DNA of 32,072 nt from Rhodothermaceae bacterium (GTDB taxonomy: Bacteria; Bacteroidota; Rhodothermia; Balneolales; Cyclonatronaceae): assembly GCA_020201275.1 (NCBI GenBank), contig JAIVHB010000148.1, forward strand, positions 1 to 32,072, written 5' to 3'. Position 1 is the first letter of the stretch. Each line of letters begins with the position of its first letter. The position numbers and the translations under genes were made by a program. Under the pieces are notes generated by a model. It saw nothing but the letters and a program-made list of their open reading frames with translations. It did no database searches and was not told where the DNA came from. Below are positions 8,311 through 17,560 of this stretch, piece after piece.

Positions 8311-8365
8311 ATCGTGGGGCTACTGATTATAATTCAAAGCTTGAGATTGATGCCAAACGCCACCA

Positions 8366-8445
8366 TGGGGATACTGGCGTATCCCCACAAAAATCAACTC
8401 TGCAAGGTGCTTCGCACTCTTGCAGGATGATTTTTGTGTTTTTTT
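8366..8445 (-). terminator. Strong compound hairpin at the 3' end of carB
   Basis: Directly after the carB stop, CACAAAAATCA (8386-8396) pairs exactly with TGATTTTTGTG (8428-8438). Nested inside are CTGCAAG/CTTGCAG (8400-8406 with 8419-8425) and GTGC/GCAC around a TTC loop. A further perfect 9-bp hairpin, TGGGGATAC/GTATCCCCA (8366-8387), overlaps the outer base of the first, so the two may compete. On the minus strand the U-rich part lies inside the stem arm; on the plus strand seven Ts follow the stem. It very likely ends the carA-carB transcript. Confidence 0.75.
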
Positions 8446-11272
8446 AGCGGCTGAGGTAGAGGCTTTTGAATTCGAAGGGGGTTTTGAAGTGTTCGTCGCT
8501 GAAGTCGTCGAGGAAGTAGATGGTTTCGCCGGTTGATTTCATTTCGGGGCCGAGTTCTTTTTTTACTTCCGGGAATTTGTCGAAGGGGAAAACCGGTTCT
8601 TTTATGGCGAAGTTTTTCAGTTTTGAGGTGAGGTCGAATTCAGAGAGTTTTGCACCCAGAATTACTTTCACACCGATTTCAGCGTCGGGGCGGCCCGTTG
8701 CTTTGGCAATGAACGGAATTGTTCGGGTAGCCCGGGGGTTCGACTCGAGTACGTAAACGGTTCCGTTTTTTACGGCATACTGCACGTTTACAAAACCGCG
8801 TACATGAAGTGCCTGTGCGATGCGCAGCTGGTACTCCTCCATGGTTTTGATTACCTCCTTGCTCAGCGAGTAGGGCGGCAGAACCGCCGTTGAATCGCCC
8901 GAATGCACTCCTGCCGGTTCGATATGTTGCATGATTCCCGCAATGTGAAGCTGATCACCATCAAATATGGAATCGACGTCCACTTCAACGGCTTCTTCAA
9001 GGTAGTGGTCGATCAGGAATTCATTTTCGGGATGGGATTCCATGATGCGATTCACGTATTCGGTTAGTTCATCCGATTTTACGGCAATCCTCATGCCCTG
9101 CCCGCCGAGAACATAACTGGGCCTGATAAGCACCGGATAACCGATCCGTTCGGCTACCTTGAGTGCACTCGCTACATCATAGGCCGTGCCGTACACCGGA
9201 AAGGGGATCTCCAGTTTTGATAACACCTCCGAAAATTTCCCGCGGTCTTCGGCCAGATCCATCATTTCGAACGGGGTGCCGAAAATTTTGATGCCGTGTT
9301 TGTGGAATCTTTTGGCCAGTTTGAGCGCAGTCTGCCCGCCCACCTGCAGTATCACGCCTTCCGGCTTCTCATGCTCGACGATGTCGAACACCCGCTCCCA
9401 GAAAACCGGCTCGAAGTAAAGCTTGTCGGCTATGTCGAAATCGGTGGATACCGTTTCGGGATTGCAGTTCACCATTATGGTTTCGTAGCCCATATCCCTG
9501 GCTGCAAGCACAGCGTGAACGCAGGAGTAGTCGAACTCGATGCCCTGGCCGATCCGGTTTGGTCCGCTGCCCAGAATCAGGATTTTTCTGCGGTCGGAAA
9601 CCACACTTTCGTTCTCATCCTCATAGGTGGAGTAGTAATAGGGTGTCTGTGCCGGGAACTCGGCCGCACACGTATCCACCATCTTGAACACAGGCAGAAT
9701 GCCCCACTCCTTGCGCATCGCCCTTACCTCGTCTTCGGTAACCCTGGTCCCGCTTTTGCTCAGTAAATGGGCAATCTGCACATCCGAGAAGCCGGCCTGT
9801 TTCATTTCGTAGATGTCCTCGCGGCTGATCGTTTCGAGGGTATGACCTTCGGTACGGTTCTCGAGACTCACCATATAGCTGATCTGCTGCAGAAACCACG
9901 GATCCACTTTGGTGATATCGTGTATCTCTTCGACGGATGCGCCCAGCTTAAACGCGTTTCTGATTTGCAGGGTGTTGTCCCAGTAGGGTTTCAGGAGGCG
10001 TTCACGCACTTTCTTACGCTCGATCACGTCATAGCCGTCGGCCCCGAGACCGCTTCGGCCTATTTCGAGCGACTGCCAGGCCTTGTTCAGTGCCTCCGGG
10101 AACGTGCGGCCGATGGCCATCACCTCTCCCACCGCCTTCATCTGGGTGGTGAGCACTTCGTCGGAGCCCTGAAATTTGTCGAAATTGAACCTTGGCACTT
10201 TCACCACAACGTAATCGATCGACGGTTCAAAGCAGGCCGATGATACACCCGTAATCTGATTTTTTAATTCATCCAGATTGTAACCTACCGCAAGCTTGGT
10301 GGCAATTTTGGCGATCGGATACCCCGTTGCCTTGGAGGCCAGAGCCGACGACCGGCTCACCCTGGGGTTGATCTCGATGGCAACAATACGGTTGGTACCA
10401 GGCTCCACGGCAAACTGTACGTTACAGCCGCCGGCAAAATTTCCGATCGACCGCATCATCCTGATGGCTGCATCCCGAAGCTCCTGGTACACTTTGTCGG
10501 GCAGGGTTTGCGACGGGGCCACGGTTACGGAATCGCCCGTATGAACGCCCATCGGGTCAAGGTTTTCGATGGAGCAGATGATCACCACATTGTCGTTATT
10601 ATCGCGCAGCAGCTCGAGCTCAAACTCTTTCCATCCGAAAATACACTCTTCCAGCAGCACTTCGTGGATGGGGCTTAGCTCAAGGCCCCGCATCACTTTG
10701 CGCTCAAATTCATCCTCCGACCAGATGATGCCGCCACCCATGCCACCCAGGGTGAACGAGGGCCTGATTACCAGCGGGAGCCCGCCCAGTTCGATCACGA
10801 TTTCTTTCGCATCGAGCATTGATTTGGCTGTTTTGCTCTTACATTGATCAATGCCAATCCGCTCCATAAGGTCGCGGAACTGCTGCCGGTTTTCGGTGAT
10901 GTCGATCGCGTCGATATCTACCCCGATAATATCGATGTCGTTCTTTTCCCAGAAATGCTCATGATGCAGGTCGCGGGCCAGGTTGAGGGCGGTCTGCCCG
11001 CCCATGGTCGGCAGTACGGCGTCGATTTTCTCCTTCTGGCAGATCTCCTTTATCGATTTTGCGGTAAGTGGCAGCAGGTAGATCGAGTCGGCCATGATGG
11101 GATCGGTCATGATGGTGGCCGGATTCGAATTGATGAGTACCACACGGTACCCCTCCTCTTTGAGGGAGCGGCAGGCCTGGGTACCCGCATAGTCAAATTC
11201 GCAGGCCTGACCGATAATGATGGGGCCTGAGCCGATAATGAGTATAGTTTTTAAGTCTTTACGAGCTGGCAT
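8444..11272 (-). CDS. carB: Carbamoyl-phosphate synthase large subunit, no allosteric domain
   Basis: CarB uses two ATP to make carbamoyl phosphate from bicarbonate and ammonia delivered by CarA, for pyrimidines and arginine. The sequence has both ATP-grasp halves: the first starts [20 protein letters not shown] and contains [20 protein letters not shown]; the second starts [20 protein letters not shown] near residue 560 and contains [19 protein letters not shown]. It is 942 residues, against about 1070 in E. coli. It stops soon after EMKSTGET, so the C-terminal MGS-like domain that binds UMP and ornithine is absent. As far as I know this shorter form is normal in Bacteroidota, so it is not counted as damage. 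Control by UMP is therefore unlikely. It lies 121 bp after carA. Confidence 0.96.
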   Translation of the reverse strand: MPARKDLKTILIIGSGPIIIGQACEFDYAGTQACRSLKEEGYRVVLINSNPATIMTDPIMADSIYLLPLTAKSIKEICQKEKIDAVLPTMGGQTALNLARDLHHEHFWEKNDIDIIGVDIDAIDITENRQQFRDLMERIGIDQCKSKTAKSMLDAKEIVIELGGLPLVIRPSFTLGGMGGGIIWSEDEFERKVMRGLELSPIHEVLLEECIFGWKEFELELLRDNNDNVVIICSIENLDPMGVHTGDSVTVAPSQTLPDKVYQELRDAAIRMMRSIGNFAGGCNVQFAVEPGTNRIVAIEINPRVSRSSALASKATGYPIAKIATKLAVGYNLDELKNQITGVSSACFEPSIDYVVVKVPRFNFDKFQGSDEVLTTQMKAVGEVMAIGRTFPEALNKAWQSLEIGRSGLGADGYDVIERKKVRERLLKPYWDNTLQIRNAFKLGASVEEIHDITKVDPWFLQQISYMVSLENRTEGHTLETISREDIYEMKQAGFSDVQIAHLLSKSGTRVTEDEVRAMRKEWGILPVFKMVDTCAAEFPAQTPYYYSTYEDENESVVSDRRKILILGSGPNRIGQGIEFDYSCVHAVLAARDMGYETIMVNCNPETVSTDFDIADKLYFEPVFWERVFDIVEHEKPEGVILQVGGQTALKLAKRFHKHGIKIFGTPFEMMDLAEDRGKFSEVLSKLEIPFPVYGTAYDVASALKVAERIGYPVLIRPSYVLGGQGMRIAVKSDELTEYVNRIMESHPENEFLIDHYLEEAVEVDVDSIFDGDQLHIAGIMQHIEPAGVHSGDSTAVLPPYSLSKEVIKTMEEYQLRIAQALHVRGFVNVQYAVKNGTVYVLESNPRATRTIPFIAKATGRPDAEIGVKVILGAKLSEFDLTSKLKNFAIKEPVFPFDKFPEVKKELGPEMKSTGETIYFLDDFSDEHFKTPFEFKSLYLSR

Positions 11273-11393
11273 GGAAGATTGGTGTAGGCTGTGAGTTGTG
11301 GGTTGTGGGGTGCAGTGTGCAGACAGTGGTACCGGTGTGCCGAATACCAGGGTAACATGTTGATTATGTTATTTCTATTGAACATGCTGATGA

Positions 11394-12515
11394 CTACGAT
11401 CCGATTTTTTCCGATTTGAATTCAGTAATTCGTTCCACAAACCGGTCGAAAAGGTAGGAGGAATCGTGTGGGCCGGGTGATGCTTCGGGATGGTACTGCA
11501 CACTGAAGCCGTTGAAGTGTTTGAATTCAAGCCCTTCTACGGTACCGTCGTTCAGGTTTACATGGCTGATGCCGGCTTTGGAGGTATCGAGCTTGTCGGG
11601 ATCGACGGCAAAACCGTGATTTTGCGTGGTGATCTCCACCATGCCCGTCTTCAGGTTTTTAACAGGGTGGTTGGCCCCGCGGTGGCCAACAAACATTTTG
11701 TGTACCCCGATTCCTTCAGAAAGTGCCATAAGCTGGTGCCCGAGGCAGATGCCGAAGATGGGCTTCCCGGTTTCGCGTGCCCTGTTCACTGTGTCGAGGG
11801 AGTAATCCATCGGATTCGGGTCGCCCGGACCATTCGAGAAGAAAAAGCCGTCCGGTTTCCAGGCTTCGATATCGGCGAAGTCTGCCCCGGCCTGGAAAAC
11901 GCGCAGTGTGCAACCCCGTTGTGTAAAGTTGTTCAGGATGCTGTGCTTAACCCCGTAGTCGAGAACGGCAACCCGGTACAGCGAAGGTTCGGCGGGAATG
12001 GTCTGGGCCTCCTTGCGGGTAACCTTGCTGGCCAGTTCCAGTCCGGCCATGGTCGGCCATTTCCGGGCACGCTTAACGAGTTCATCCGCGTCGGTAATAT
12101 CCGACGATATTACGGCATTCATCACCCCCTTTTCGCGTATGTGACGCACCAGCATGCGTGTATCGATTCCCGAGATACCCACAACCTTGTGGTACTTCAG
12201 GTAATCGTTGAGGTTGCCATCGGCAGTGAGGTTGCTGAATTCGTGCGAAAAGGCCCGTACGATCACCCCGGCTACCATTGGTTTCCGGGATTCATCGTCG
12301 CGGGCGGTTACGCCGTAGTTACCGATGTGGGGGTAGGTCATCATCATCAGCTGGCCGAAGTAGCTGGGATCGGTAAAGATCTCCTGATACCCGATCATGC
12401 TGGTGTTGAAACAGAGCTCGCCACCGGTGGTGCCGATGTGCCCTATCGATTTTCCATGCACAACAGTGCCGTCCTGCAGTGCGAGAAGTGCGGGAGCTGA
12501 TTTTTCGTGGATCAT
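11394..12515 (-). CDS. carA: Carbamoyl-phosphate synthase small subunit
   Basis: CarA (373 residues, normal) hydrolyses glutamine and channels ammonia to CarB. The N-terminal domain carries LCFNTSMIGYQEIFTDPSYFGQ and the C-terminal class I glutaminase has its nucleophile Cys in FGICLGHQLMALSEG and the catalytic His/Glu in VQYHPEASPGPHD. Start ATG 12513-12515. It lies only 21 bp after the SxtJ-like gene and shares its strand. carAB may therefore be co-transcribed with the carbamoyltransferase block, which would tie carbamoyl-phosphate supply to a carbamoylation step. Confidence 0.96.
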   Translation of the reverse strand: MIHEKSAPALLALQDGTVVHGKSIGHIGTTGGELCFNTSMIGYQEIFTDPSYFGQLMMMTYPHIGNYGVTARDDESRKPMVAGVIVRAFSHEFSNLTADGNLNDYLKYHKVVGISGIDTRMLVRHIREKGVMNAVISSDITDADELVKRARKWPTMAGLELASKVTRKEAQTIPAEPSLYRVAVLDYGVKHSILNNFTQRGCTLRVFQAGADFADIEAWKPDGFFFSNGPGDPNPMDYSLDTVNRARETGKPIFGICLGHQLMALSEGIGVHKMFVGHRGANHPVKNLKTGMVEITTQNHGFAVDPDKLDTSKAGISHVNLNDGTVEGLEFKHFNGFSVQYHPEASPGPHDSSYLFDRFVERITEFKSEKIGS

Positions 12516-12536
12516 CCGGTTGATTGCCGTTTTAGG

Positions 12537-12905
12537 TTACCAGGTGTTGTTTAAATCCTTTGCCGTGTAGATATGGCCACGGTGGGTATAATAACTGCCT
12601 GATCGATTGCGGTTGTGGTTGAGTTGAAGCGGATCCTTGTTGAACGCCCGGTACAACAACGCTATGGGTGTGAGTACAAGAAAATAGAGAAGGGTCATTA
12701 TGAGCCTCGACATCACAAAGCCGAGTATTTCAGAGAAACCGAGCCACCCCCGTGTAAACCAATAGCTGAACGATCTGGAAATGAGCGCCAGCAGGCTTAG
12801 CGCAAATGCGGAATAGAGAAGCCAGGATACGTTGAAGATGAGAAAAAATAAAAGAAGGGCCGTACTTACAACAAGGATTGTTTCAAGTTGTTTTTCTCTG
12901 GTCAT
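12537..12905 (-). CDS. SxtJ-like small membrane protein
   Basis: A 122-residue integral membrane protein. Two or three hydrophobic segments are visible, around residues 8-45 and 60-85, ending YFLVLTPIALLYRAFNKDPL, then a short polar tail with SYYTHRG. This matches what I know of the SxtJ family, named from the saxitoxin cluster, where it neighbours the carbamoyltransferase SxtI and a very small membrane protein SxtK. The same three-part grouping occurs here. Its biochemical role is unknown; a scaffold or membrane anchor for the carbamoyltransferase is a guess. The ATG at 12903-12905 is preferred over the TTG just before it; it begins three bases after the upstream DUF5989 stop codon. Confidence 0.75.
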   Translation of the reverse strand: MTREKQLETILVVSTALLLFFLIFNVSWLLYSAFALSLLALISRSFSYWFTRGWLGFSEILGFVMSRLIMTLLYFLVLTPIALLYRAFNKDPLQLNHNRNRSGSYYTHRGHIYTAKDLNNTW

Positions 12906-12908
12906 CAA

Positions 12909-13058
12909 CTAAAAAAGTGTGTATATGAACGGTGCGACCGACGACCCGCCACCGATTACGATCAGGAAGCCGAGTATTAACAGGAAAAAAATGACCGGGA
13001 CCAGCCAGAACTTCTTCCGCTCACGAACAAAATTGAACAGATCCCTTACAATTTCCAT
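12909..13058 (-). CDS. DUF5989 (SxtK-like) small membrane protein, copy 1
   Basis: A 49-residue protein: a short basic N-terminal helix (LFNFVRERKKFW), one long hydrophobic helix (about residues 18-37) and the tail SVAPFIYTLF. This is the DUF5989 pattern. A second copy lies on the other side of the carbamoyltransferase at 15392-15550, with the same RKKFWL and PFIY motifs. Function is unknown; the family often sits beside carbamoyltransferases of the NodU/CmcH type. It is three bases from the SxtJ-like start, so the two are probably translated together. Confidence 0.85.
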   Translation of the reverse strand: MEIVRDLFNFVRERKKFWLVPVIFFLLILGFLIVIGGGSSVAPFIYTLF

Positions 13059-13360
13059 TATTCAGCTTAAACGTGAACCGGGCTTGCCGGCGCTTCATCA
13101 CAGTGCCGGGGTCGATCCCGAAATTCGGGTTTAAAATCTTCCTAATATAATGAGTTCGAATCAAATGTTTTAGGGAAAAATGCGATTTTTCTATGAAAAT
13201 TTAACCGGTATGCATTTGACCAGTCATGAGGCAGTTGGCAGGCTTTGCTGTTTGTCCAGCCGCCGTGCAGAATTACGGCAATGTCGTTTGATGTGGCGCC
13301 GGGCAGGGTTAGCGGCTGTGCCACTTGATCAGCAGCCGGACAGGATAGAGGGCTTTGCCG
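13059..13360. other. About 300 bp with no convincing gene
   Basis: This gap separates the carbamoyltransferase stop from the next DUF5989 gene. A 60-codon minus-strand open frame (13142-13324) has no recognisable motif or start signal. Two similar 20-base stretches (GGCTTTGCTGTTTGTCCAGC near 13241 and a close match near 13351) form an imperfect direct repeat about 108 bp apart. It may be a decayed sequence or hold a second promoter. Confidence 0.5.
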
Positions 13361-15226
13361 TTAATCCAGCGGGAATTCCTGCTGCCACTCTCCGGCATGT
13401 TTGTATTCCGGCTGTTGTGATTTCAGGAACAGATAATTGCCCATCACCAGGGCATCCATTTCTGTGCGCATCAGGCAGGTATAGGCCTGGTCGGGGGTGC
13501 ACACAATCGGTTCACCCCTCACGTTGAAACTGGTGTTTACAAGCAGGCTACAGCCGGTGCGCTTTTTGAAGGCAGCGATCAGTTTCCAGTACCTTTCGTT
13601 TGACTGACGGTGAACGGTCTGTATTCTGGCCGAATAATCGATATGGGTAACGGCCGGGATGTCGGAGCGCAGGTGATACAGCTTCTCCCGGATCGGCAGC
13701 TGATGGTAACCCGGCGGCAGGGGTTTGCGGCGATCCGCGGCCACATCCCGCACCAGCAGCATATAGGGCGATCCGGTATCGAGATCGAAGTAATCCGGAG
13801 CATCCTCGGCCAGCACCGAGGGGGCGAACGGGCGGAAACTTTCGCGGTATTTGATCTTCACGTTCAGCTTTTTTTGCATCTCCGGATTCCGGGCATCGCC
13901 CAATATGCTCCGGTTGCCGAGGGCGCGGGGGCCGAATTCCATGCGCCCCTGGAACCAACCCACAGCGTTACCCTCGTCGAGAAGCTCCGCTGTTATGGCT
14001 GTAAGCTCATCCATATCATCAAACTTCGTGTAGACCGCCTTATTCCGGCGGGCCGCCTGTTCTATGTCGAGGCCGGAGAACTCAGGGCCGAGAGCGGCAC
14101 CGTTCATCCGGTCCATCCGGCCGTTGAGGTCAGGCCGGGATTCGCCGAAGTAGATGTGGGATGCGGCCAGGGCGGCACCTACCGCCCCTCCTGCATCGCC
14201 GGCTGCCGGCTGAATGAAGATCTCATTGAAAATGCCATCGCCCAGAATTTTCCCGTTTGCCACACAATTCAGGGCCACACCGCCGGCCATGCACAGGTTC
14301 CGTGCTCCGGTTACGCGCTGTGTTTCACGCGCCATCCGCCTCACGGCCTCTTCGGTTACCTGTTGTACGGCCAGGGCCATATCGCAGTAGGGCTGGGTGA
14401 GCTCCGATTCCGGCCGGCGTGCAGGCAACCCGAACAGCTGTTCCCATTTGTTGTCGCGGGTCATCCTCAGGCCGGTGGCATAGTCGAAATAATCCTGGTT
14501 CAGCCAGATGGAGCCGTCTTCTTTCAGGTCGATGAGTTCCTTGTAAATGGCATCCACAAACATTTTGGTGCGCTCCGATTCAGGGTCGCCGTAGGGAGCG
14601 AGGCCCATCAGCTTATATTCACCTGAATTGACGCGGAAGCCGGTGTAGAGGGTGAATGCGGAGTAGAGCAACCCGATAGAGTGCGGGAAATGCAACTCGC
14701 TGATCACCTCGATCGATGTATCCCGGCCCATACAGACCGACGCCGTTGCCCATTCGCCCACGCCGTCGATGGTGAGGATTGCAGCCTCATCGTACGGCGA
14801 TGGATAGAACGCACTGGCCGCATGCGACAGGTGGTGCTCGGGGAACAGCAGCTTCACCTTTTTCGGGTCGAAAGCGTCAATCTTGTAAAGCTCCTCGAGA
14901 ATGGTGCGTTTGATGAACATCTTTTCGCGCAGCCATACCGGGATGGCCGCCATAAACGACCTGAGCCCGCGCGGGGCAAAACCGTAGTAGGTGTCGAGCA
15001 GGCGCTCAAATTTGAGCAGCGGCTTGTCGTAGAACGCAATGGCGTCGAGTTCATCCAAAGACACGCCCGCATGGTCGAGGCAGAACCTGACCGCGTTTAC
15101 CGGAAATCCCGGGTCGTGCTTTTTCCGGGTGAAACGCTCCTCCTGGGCAGCCGCGATGATCTCGCCATCACTGACGATGGCAGCCGCTGAATCGTGGTAA
15201 AACGCCGATATGCCGAGGACGGTCAT
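13361..15226 (-). CDS. NodU/CmcH-family O-carbamoyltransferase
   Basis: A 621-residue two-domain carbamoyltransferase. Family members (NodU, CmcH, TobZ, SxtI) move the carbamoyl group of carbamoyl phosphate through carbamoyl-adenylate to a hydroxyl or similar group on a sugar or small molecule. The N-terminal ASKHA/Kae1-like domain begins VLGISAFYHDSAAAIV and has the metal-binding His pattern in FPEHHLSHAASAF; the adenylate-site motif LCMAGGVALNCVANG lies near residue 310. The C-terminal domain shows GWFQGRMEFGPRALGNRSI, YRESFRPFAPSVL and LLVNTSFNVRGEPIV. All key regions are present. The acceptor cannot be read from sequence. Neighbouring carAB would provide its donor, and the DUF5989/SxtJ proteins suggest work at the membrane. 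A C-rich triplet repeat (TTAGGGAG on plus, 15232-15255) lies just before the start. Confidence 0.9.
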   Translation of the reverse strand: MTVLGISAFYHDSAAAIVSDGEIIAAAQEERFTRKKHDPGFPVNAVRFCLDHAGVSLDELDAIAFYDKPLLKFERLLDTYYGFAPRGLRSFMAAIPVWLREKMFIKRTILEELYKIDAFDPKKVKLLFPEHHLSHAASAFYPSPYDEAAILTIDGVGEWATASVCMGRDTSIEVISELHFPHSIGLLYSAFTLYTGFRVNSGEYKLMGLAPYGDPESERTKMFVDAIYKELIDLKEDGSIWLNQDYFDYATGLRMTRDNKWEQLFGLPARRPESELTQPYCDMALAVQQVTEEAVRRMARETQRVTGARNLCMAGGVALNCVANGKILGDGIFNEIFIQPAAGDAGGAVGAALAASHIYFGESRPDLNGRMDRMNGAALGPEFSGLDIEQAARRNKAVYTKFDDMDELTAITAELLDEGNAVGWFQGRMEFGPRALGNRSILGDARNPEMQKKLNVKIKYRESFRPFAPSVLAEDAPDYFDLDTGSPYMLLVRDVAADRRKPLPPGYHQLPIREKLYHLRSDIPAVTHIDYSARIQTVHRQSNERYWKLIAAFKKRTGCSLLVNTSFNVRGEPIVCTPDQAYTCLMRTEMDALVMGNYLFLKSQQPEYKHAGEWQQEFPLD

Positions 15227-15316
15227 GGGAATTAGGGAGTTAGGGAGTTAGGGAACAATAGAACAAGTGAACATTTGAACATTTGAATTGTGAAGTGAAT
15301 TGGGGGGCGCGGGGGG

Positions 15317-15362
15317 ACACTCTTCGAGGACCTCCGCTGCGCTCCGGACTCTCGAAGGTGTC
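15317..15362 (+). repeat. Palindromic dispersed repeat, copy 2
   Basis: ACACTCTTCGAG and CTCGAAGGTGT pair over the whole arm with one bulged T, enclosing a CCTCCGCTGCGCTCCGG core. The same blocks occur in inverted orientation at 8204-8259. It lies between the carbamoyltransferase start and the upstream DUF5989 gene. Two copies in one window suggest a genome-wide family. Confidence 0.65.
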
Positions 15363-15391
15363 TCAGGCGGGGCAGGATTTTTATTGCCGAT

Positions 15392-15550
15392 CTAAAACAG
15401 ATCATAGATGAAGGGGGTGAGGGCGTTGTCGCTGGCCAGGAGGATGAGTAAAATAATGAGCACGGCGAATATGATAATGGGAAGCAGCCAGAATTTTTTC
15501 CGCTGTTTCAGGAAATCGATGAACTCCCGGAAGAAACTGTTTGATGACAT
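15392..15550 (-). CDS. DUF5989 (SxtK-like) small membrane protein, copy 2
   Basis: A 52-residue protein with the layout of copy 1: polar start with FREFIDFLKQRKKFW, a hydrophobic helix at about residues 21-39, and the end ALTPFIYDLF. It is encoded 166 bp upstream of the carbamoyltransferase and 34 bp after the AbgT-type transporter. Having one copy on each side of the carbamoyltransferase suggests a local duplication with both kept. Function unknown. Confidence 0.85.
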   Translation of the reverse strand: MSSNSFFREFIDFLKQRKKFWLLPIIIFAVLIILLILLASDNALTPFIYDLF

Positions 15551-15584
15551 ATCAGGCAGCCAATGACGATTGAAGATCTGGGGA

Positions 15585-17288
15585 TCACGGAATGTAATAG
15601 GTCGGCGCTTCGGGTCCTACAGGCATGCCCAAACCGAAGACCCACACATAGAACAGGATGATCCACCCGATCAGGAAAAATATGGTATAGGGCAGCATCA
15701 TGCTGATGATGGTTCCTATACCCAGCTTGCGGTCATAACGGGTGGCAAAAGCCAGGATCAGACCAAAGTAACTCATCATCGGAGTAATGATGTTGGTCGT
15801 TGAATCTCCGATGCGGTAGGCTGCCTGTATCACTTCCGGGCTGTATCCGATCAGCATGAGCATGGGTACGAAAATTGGTGCGGTAATTGCCCACTGTGCC
15901 GACGCACTGCCGAGCATCAGGTTTACAAAGCAGCACATCAGGATAAATGGCACGAATACCAGCGGACCTGTCAGGTTGATCGCTTTGAGAAATTCGGCCC
16001 CCTTAACCGCGATAATCGGTCCCAGATTGCTCCATCCGAAGAACGCTACAAACTGGGCGGCGAAAAAGACCAGTACGATATACAGGCCCAGCGAACTCAT
16101 GGCCTTCGCCATACCGTCGATCACATCGCGGTCGCTGTTCATAGTGCCCACTACCTTGCCATAGATGAATCCTGGTACGAAGAAAAAGACGAAGATAAGT
16201 GTAACCATTCCCCGCAGGAACGGTGAGTTGAGCACATCGCCCGTATCCGGATTACGCAGCACCCCCCACTCCGGGGCCACCGACAGAACAAGCAGCATCG
16301 ATACACCAAGCACTCCCACTCCCGCCCATTTCAGGCCCCTCACTTCTTCGGCGGTGAGCGGTTCCATACTGCGGTCGTCGCTCAGGTCTTCGGAAGCGAT
16401 CGACGGATCGTATTTGCCCAGCTTGGGCTCTACAATTTTGAGAGTTACCCAGGAACCGACAATCGTGATAAGGAATGTACTGACCATCATGAAATACCAG
16501 TTCACGGCAGGATGAACCAGGTATCCAGGATCGATAAGCTGGGCGGCTTCCTCGGTGATACCGGCCAGCAGGGGATCGACCGTGCCGATTAGCAGATTGG
16601 CACTATAACCGCCCGATACCCCGGCAAATGCCGCCGCCATACCTGCAAGGGGATGCCGGCCAAGGGCAAGAAAGACCACCGCAGCAAGCGGTACAAGCAC
16701 CACATACCCCATCTCCGACGCTGTGTTGGATACCACCCCCGAAAATACAATGGTTATGGTTACCAGAATTTTCGGGGTCAGCAGAAAGTTGACAACTTTC
16801 AGTAACTGGCGGTACGCGCGGGCAAAAATGCTGCCATCGCTTTTGCCCGGCACGAACGGCCGGAATGACGCCGCCTTGAGCACCAGGCCCCTGATGGCCG
16901 CACTGATAAGGCCGGAAGCCTCGGCCACCCCAACGCCAAGAAGGGCCACCAGAACGGTACCAAGAGGTACGAATCCGGTGAAATTGGTAACCAGGTTTTC
17001 CACTATCATCCGCAACCCGGCACCGTTCAACAGGCTGATGGATGTGATGATACCATCGGGTGCCCGTCCGCTCGCCCCCTCCGGCCTCGGATCAACCGCG
17101 CTCCAGTCCAACCAGCCAGCAAGACCGCTCAGCAGCACCACGCCGCCCGCAAACATTGCAAAAAGAGTAACCGGATGGGGCAGCAGATTGCCCAGCCACT
17201 CAATAACATCTAGGAACCTCGTAAACCAGGTTCGCTGTGCTGCCAGCTCATCGTTTGCAGGCGAATCAGGTTTTATTTCGTTGGTCAT
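15585..17288 (-). CDS. AbgT-family transporter
   Basis: A 567-residue inner-membrane transporter of the AbgT family, known for p-aminobenzoyl-glutamate uptake (AbgT) and sulfonamide/folate-precursor efflux (MtrF, YdaH). The N-terminus WLGNLLPHPVTLFAMFAG, the central VSNTASEMGYVVLVPLAA and the C-terminal SASAQWAITAPIFVPML with IGDSTTNIITPMM are typical family blocks. About 9-11 membrane segments are evident. The substrate cannot be assigned. Its ATG lies in an ATGA overlap with an open frame I do not believe is coding, and 272 bp separate it from the broken gene upstream. It could be the first gene of the block running into the carbamoyltransferase. Confidence 0.9.
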   Translation of the reverse strand: MTNEIKPDSPANDELAAQRTWFTRFLDVIEWLGNLLPHPVTLFAMFAGGVVLLSGLAGWLDWSAVDPRPEGASGRAPDGIITSISLLNGAGLRMIVENLVTNFTGFVPLGTVLVALLGVGVAEASGLISAAIRGLVLKAASFRPFVPGKSDGSIFARAYRQLLKVVNFLLTPKILVTITIVFSGVVSNTASEMGYVVLVPLAAVVFLALGRHPLAGMAAAFAGVSGGYSANLLIGTVDPLLAGITEEAAQLIDPGYLVHPAVNWYFMMVSTFLITIVGSWVTLKIVEPKLGKYDPSIASEDLSDDRSMEPLTAEEVRGLKWAGVGVLGVSMLLVLSVAPEWGVLRNPDTGDVLNSPFLRGMVTLIFVFFFVPGFIYGKVVGTMNSDRDVIDGMAKAMSSLGLYIVLVFFAAQFVAFFGWSNLGPIIAVKGAEFLKAINLTGPLVFVPFILMCCFVNLMLGSASAQWAITAPIFVPMLMLIGYSPEVIQAAYRIGDSTTNIITPMMSYFGLILAFATRYDRKLGIGTIISMMLPYTIFFLIGWIILFYVWVFGLGMPVGPEAPTYYIP

Positions 17289-17560
17289 TTATTCTGTTCT
17301 GCTTGTTCCGGTTGGCGTATTCCGGTTTGAATCCGGCAATACATTTGTTCGGCTATTACTCCGGCGGATAAACCCGTTGCATGCCAAAAAACCGGTAAGT
17401 TTCCATTCCCGTATTCATCTGGCCGGGTATCCGGCACGATTGGTAACGGATCATGCATGCTGCGGTTCAGCCCGGATTTCCGCCGGGGGGGATGATCCCT
17501 GTTTCGTGGACCGCTAATGTTACTAAAAACGTACTGTAATAAGAAATCAGGCTTCATCCT

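Noticed and set aside
8444-11272. CarB appears about 130 residues short at its C-terminus and could be counted with the damaged genes.
   Set aside because: Ending before the MGS-like allosteric domain is, to my knowledge, normal for Bacteroidota CarB, and the tail ends in an orderly way.
17285-17557. A 90-codon minus-strand frame ending in an ATGA overlap with the AbgT-type gene.
   Set aside because: The composition is unlike a folded protein, there is no recognisable motif, and the overlap alone is weak evidence; I treat it as non-coding upstream sequence.
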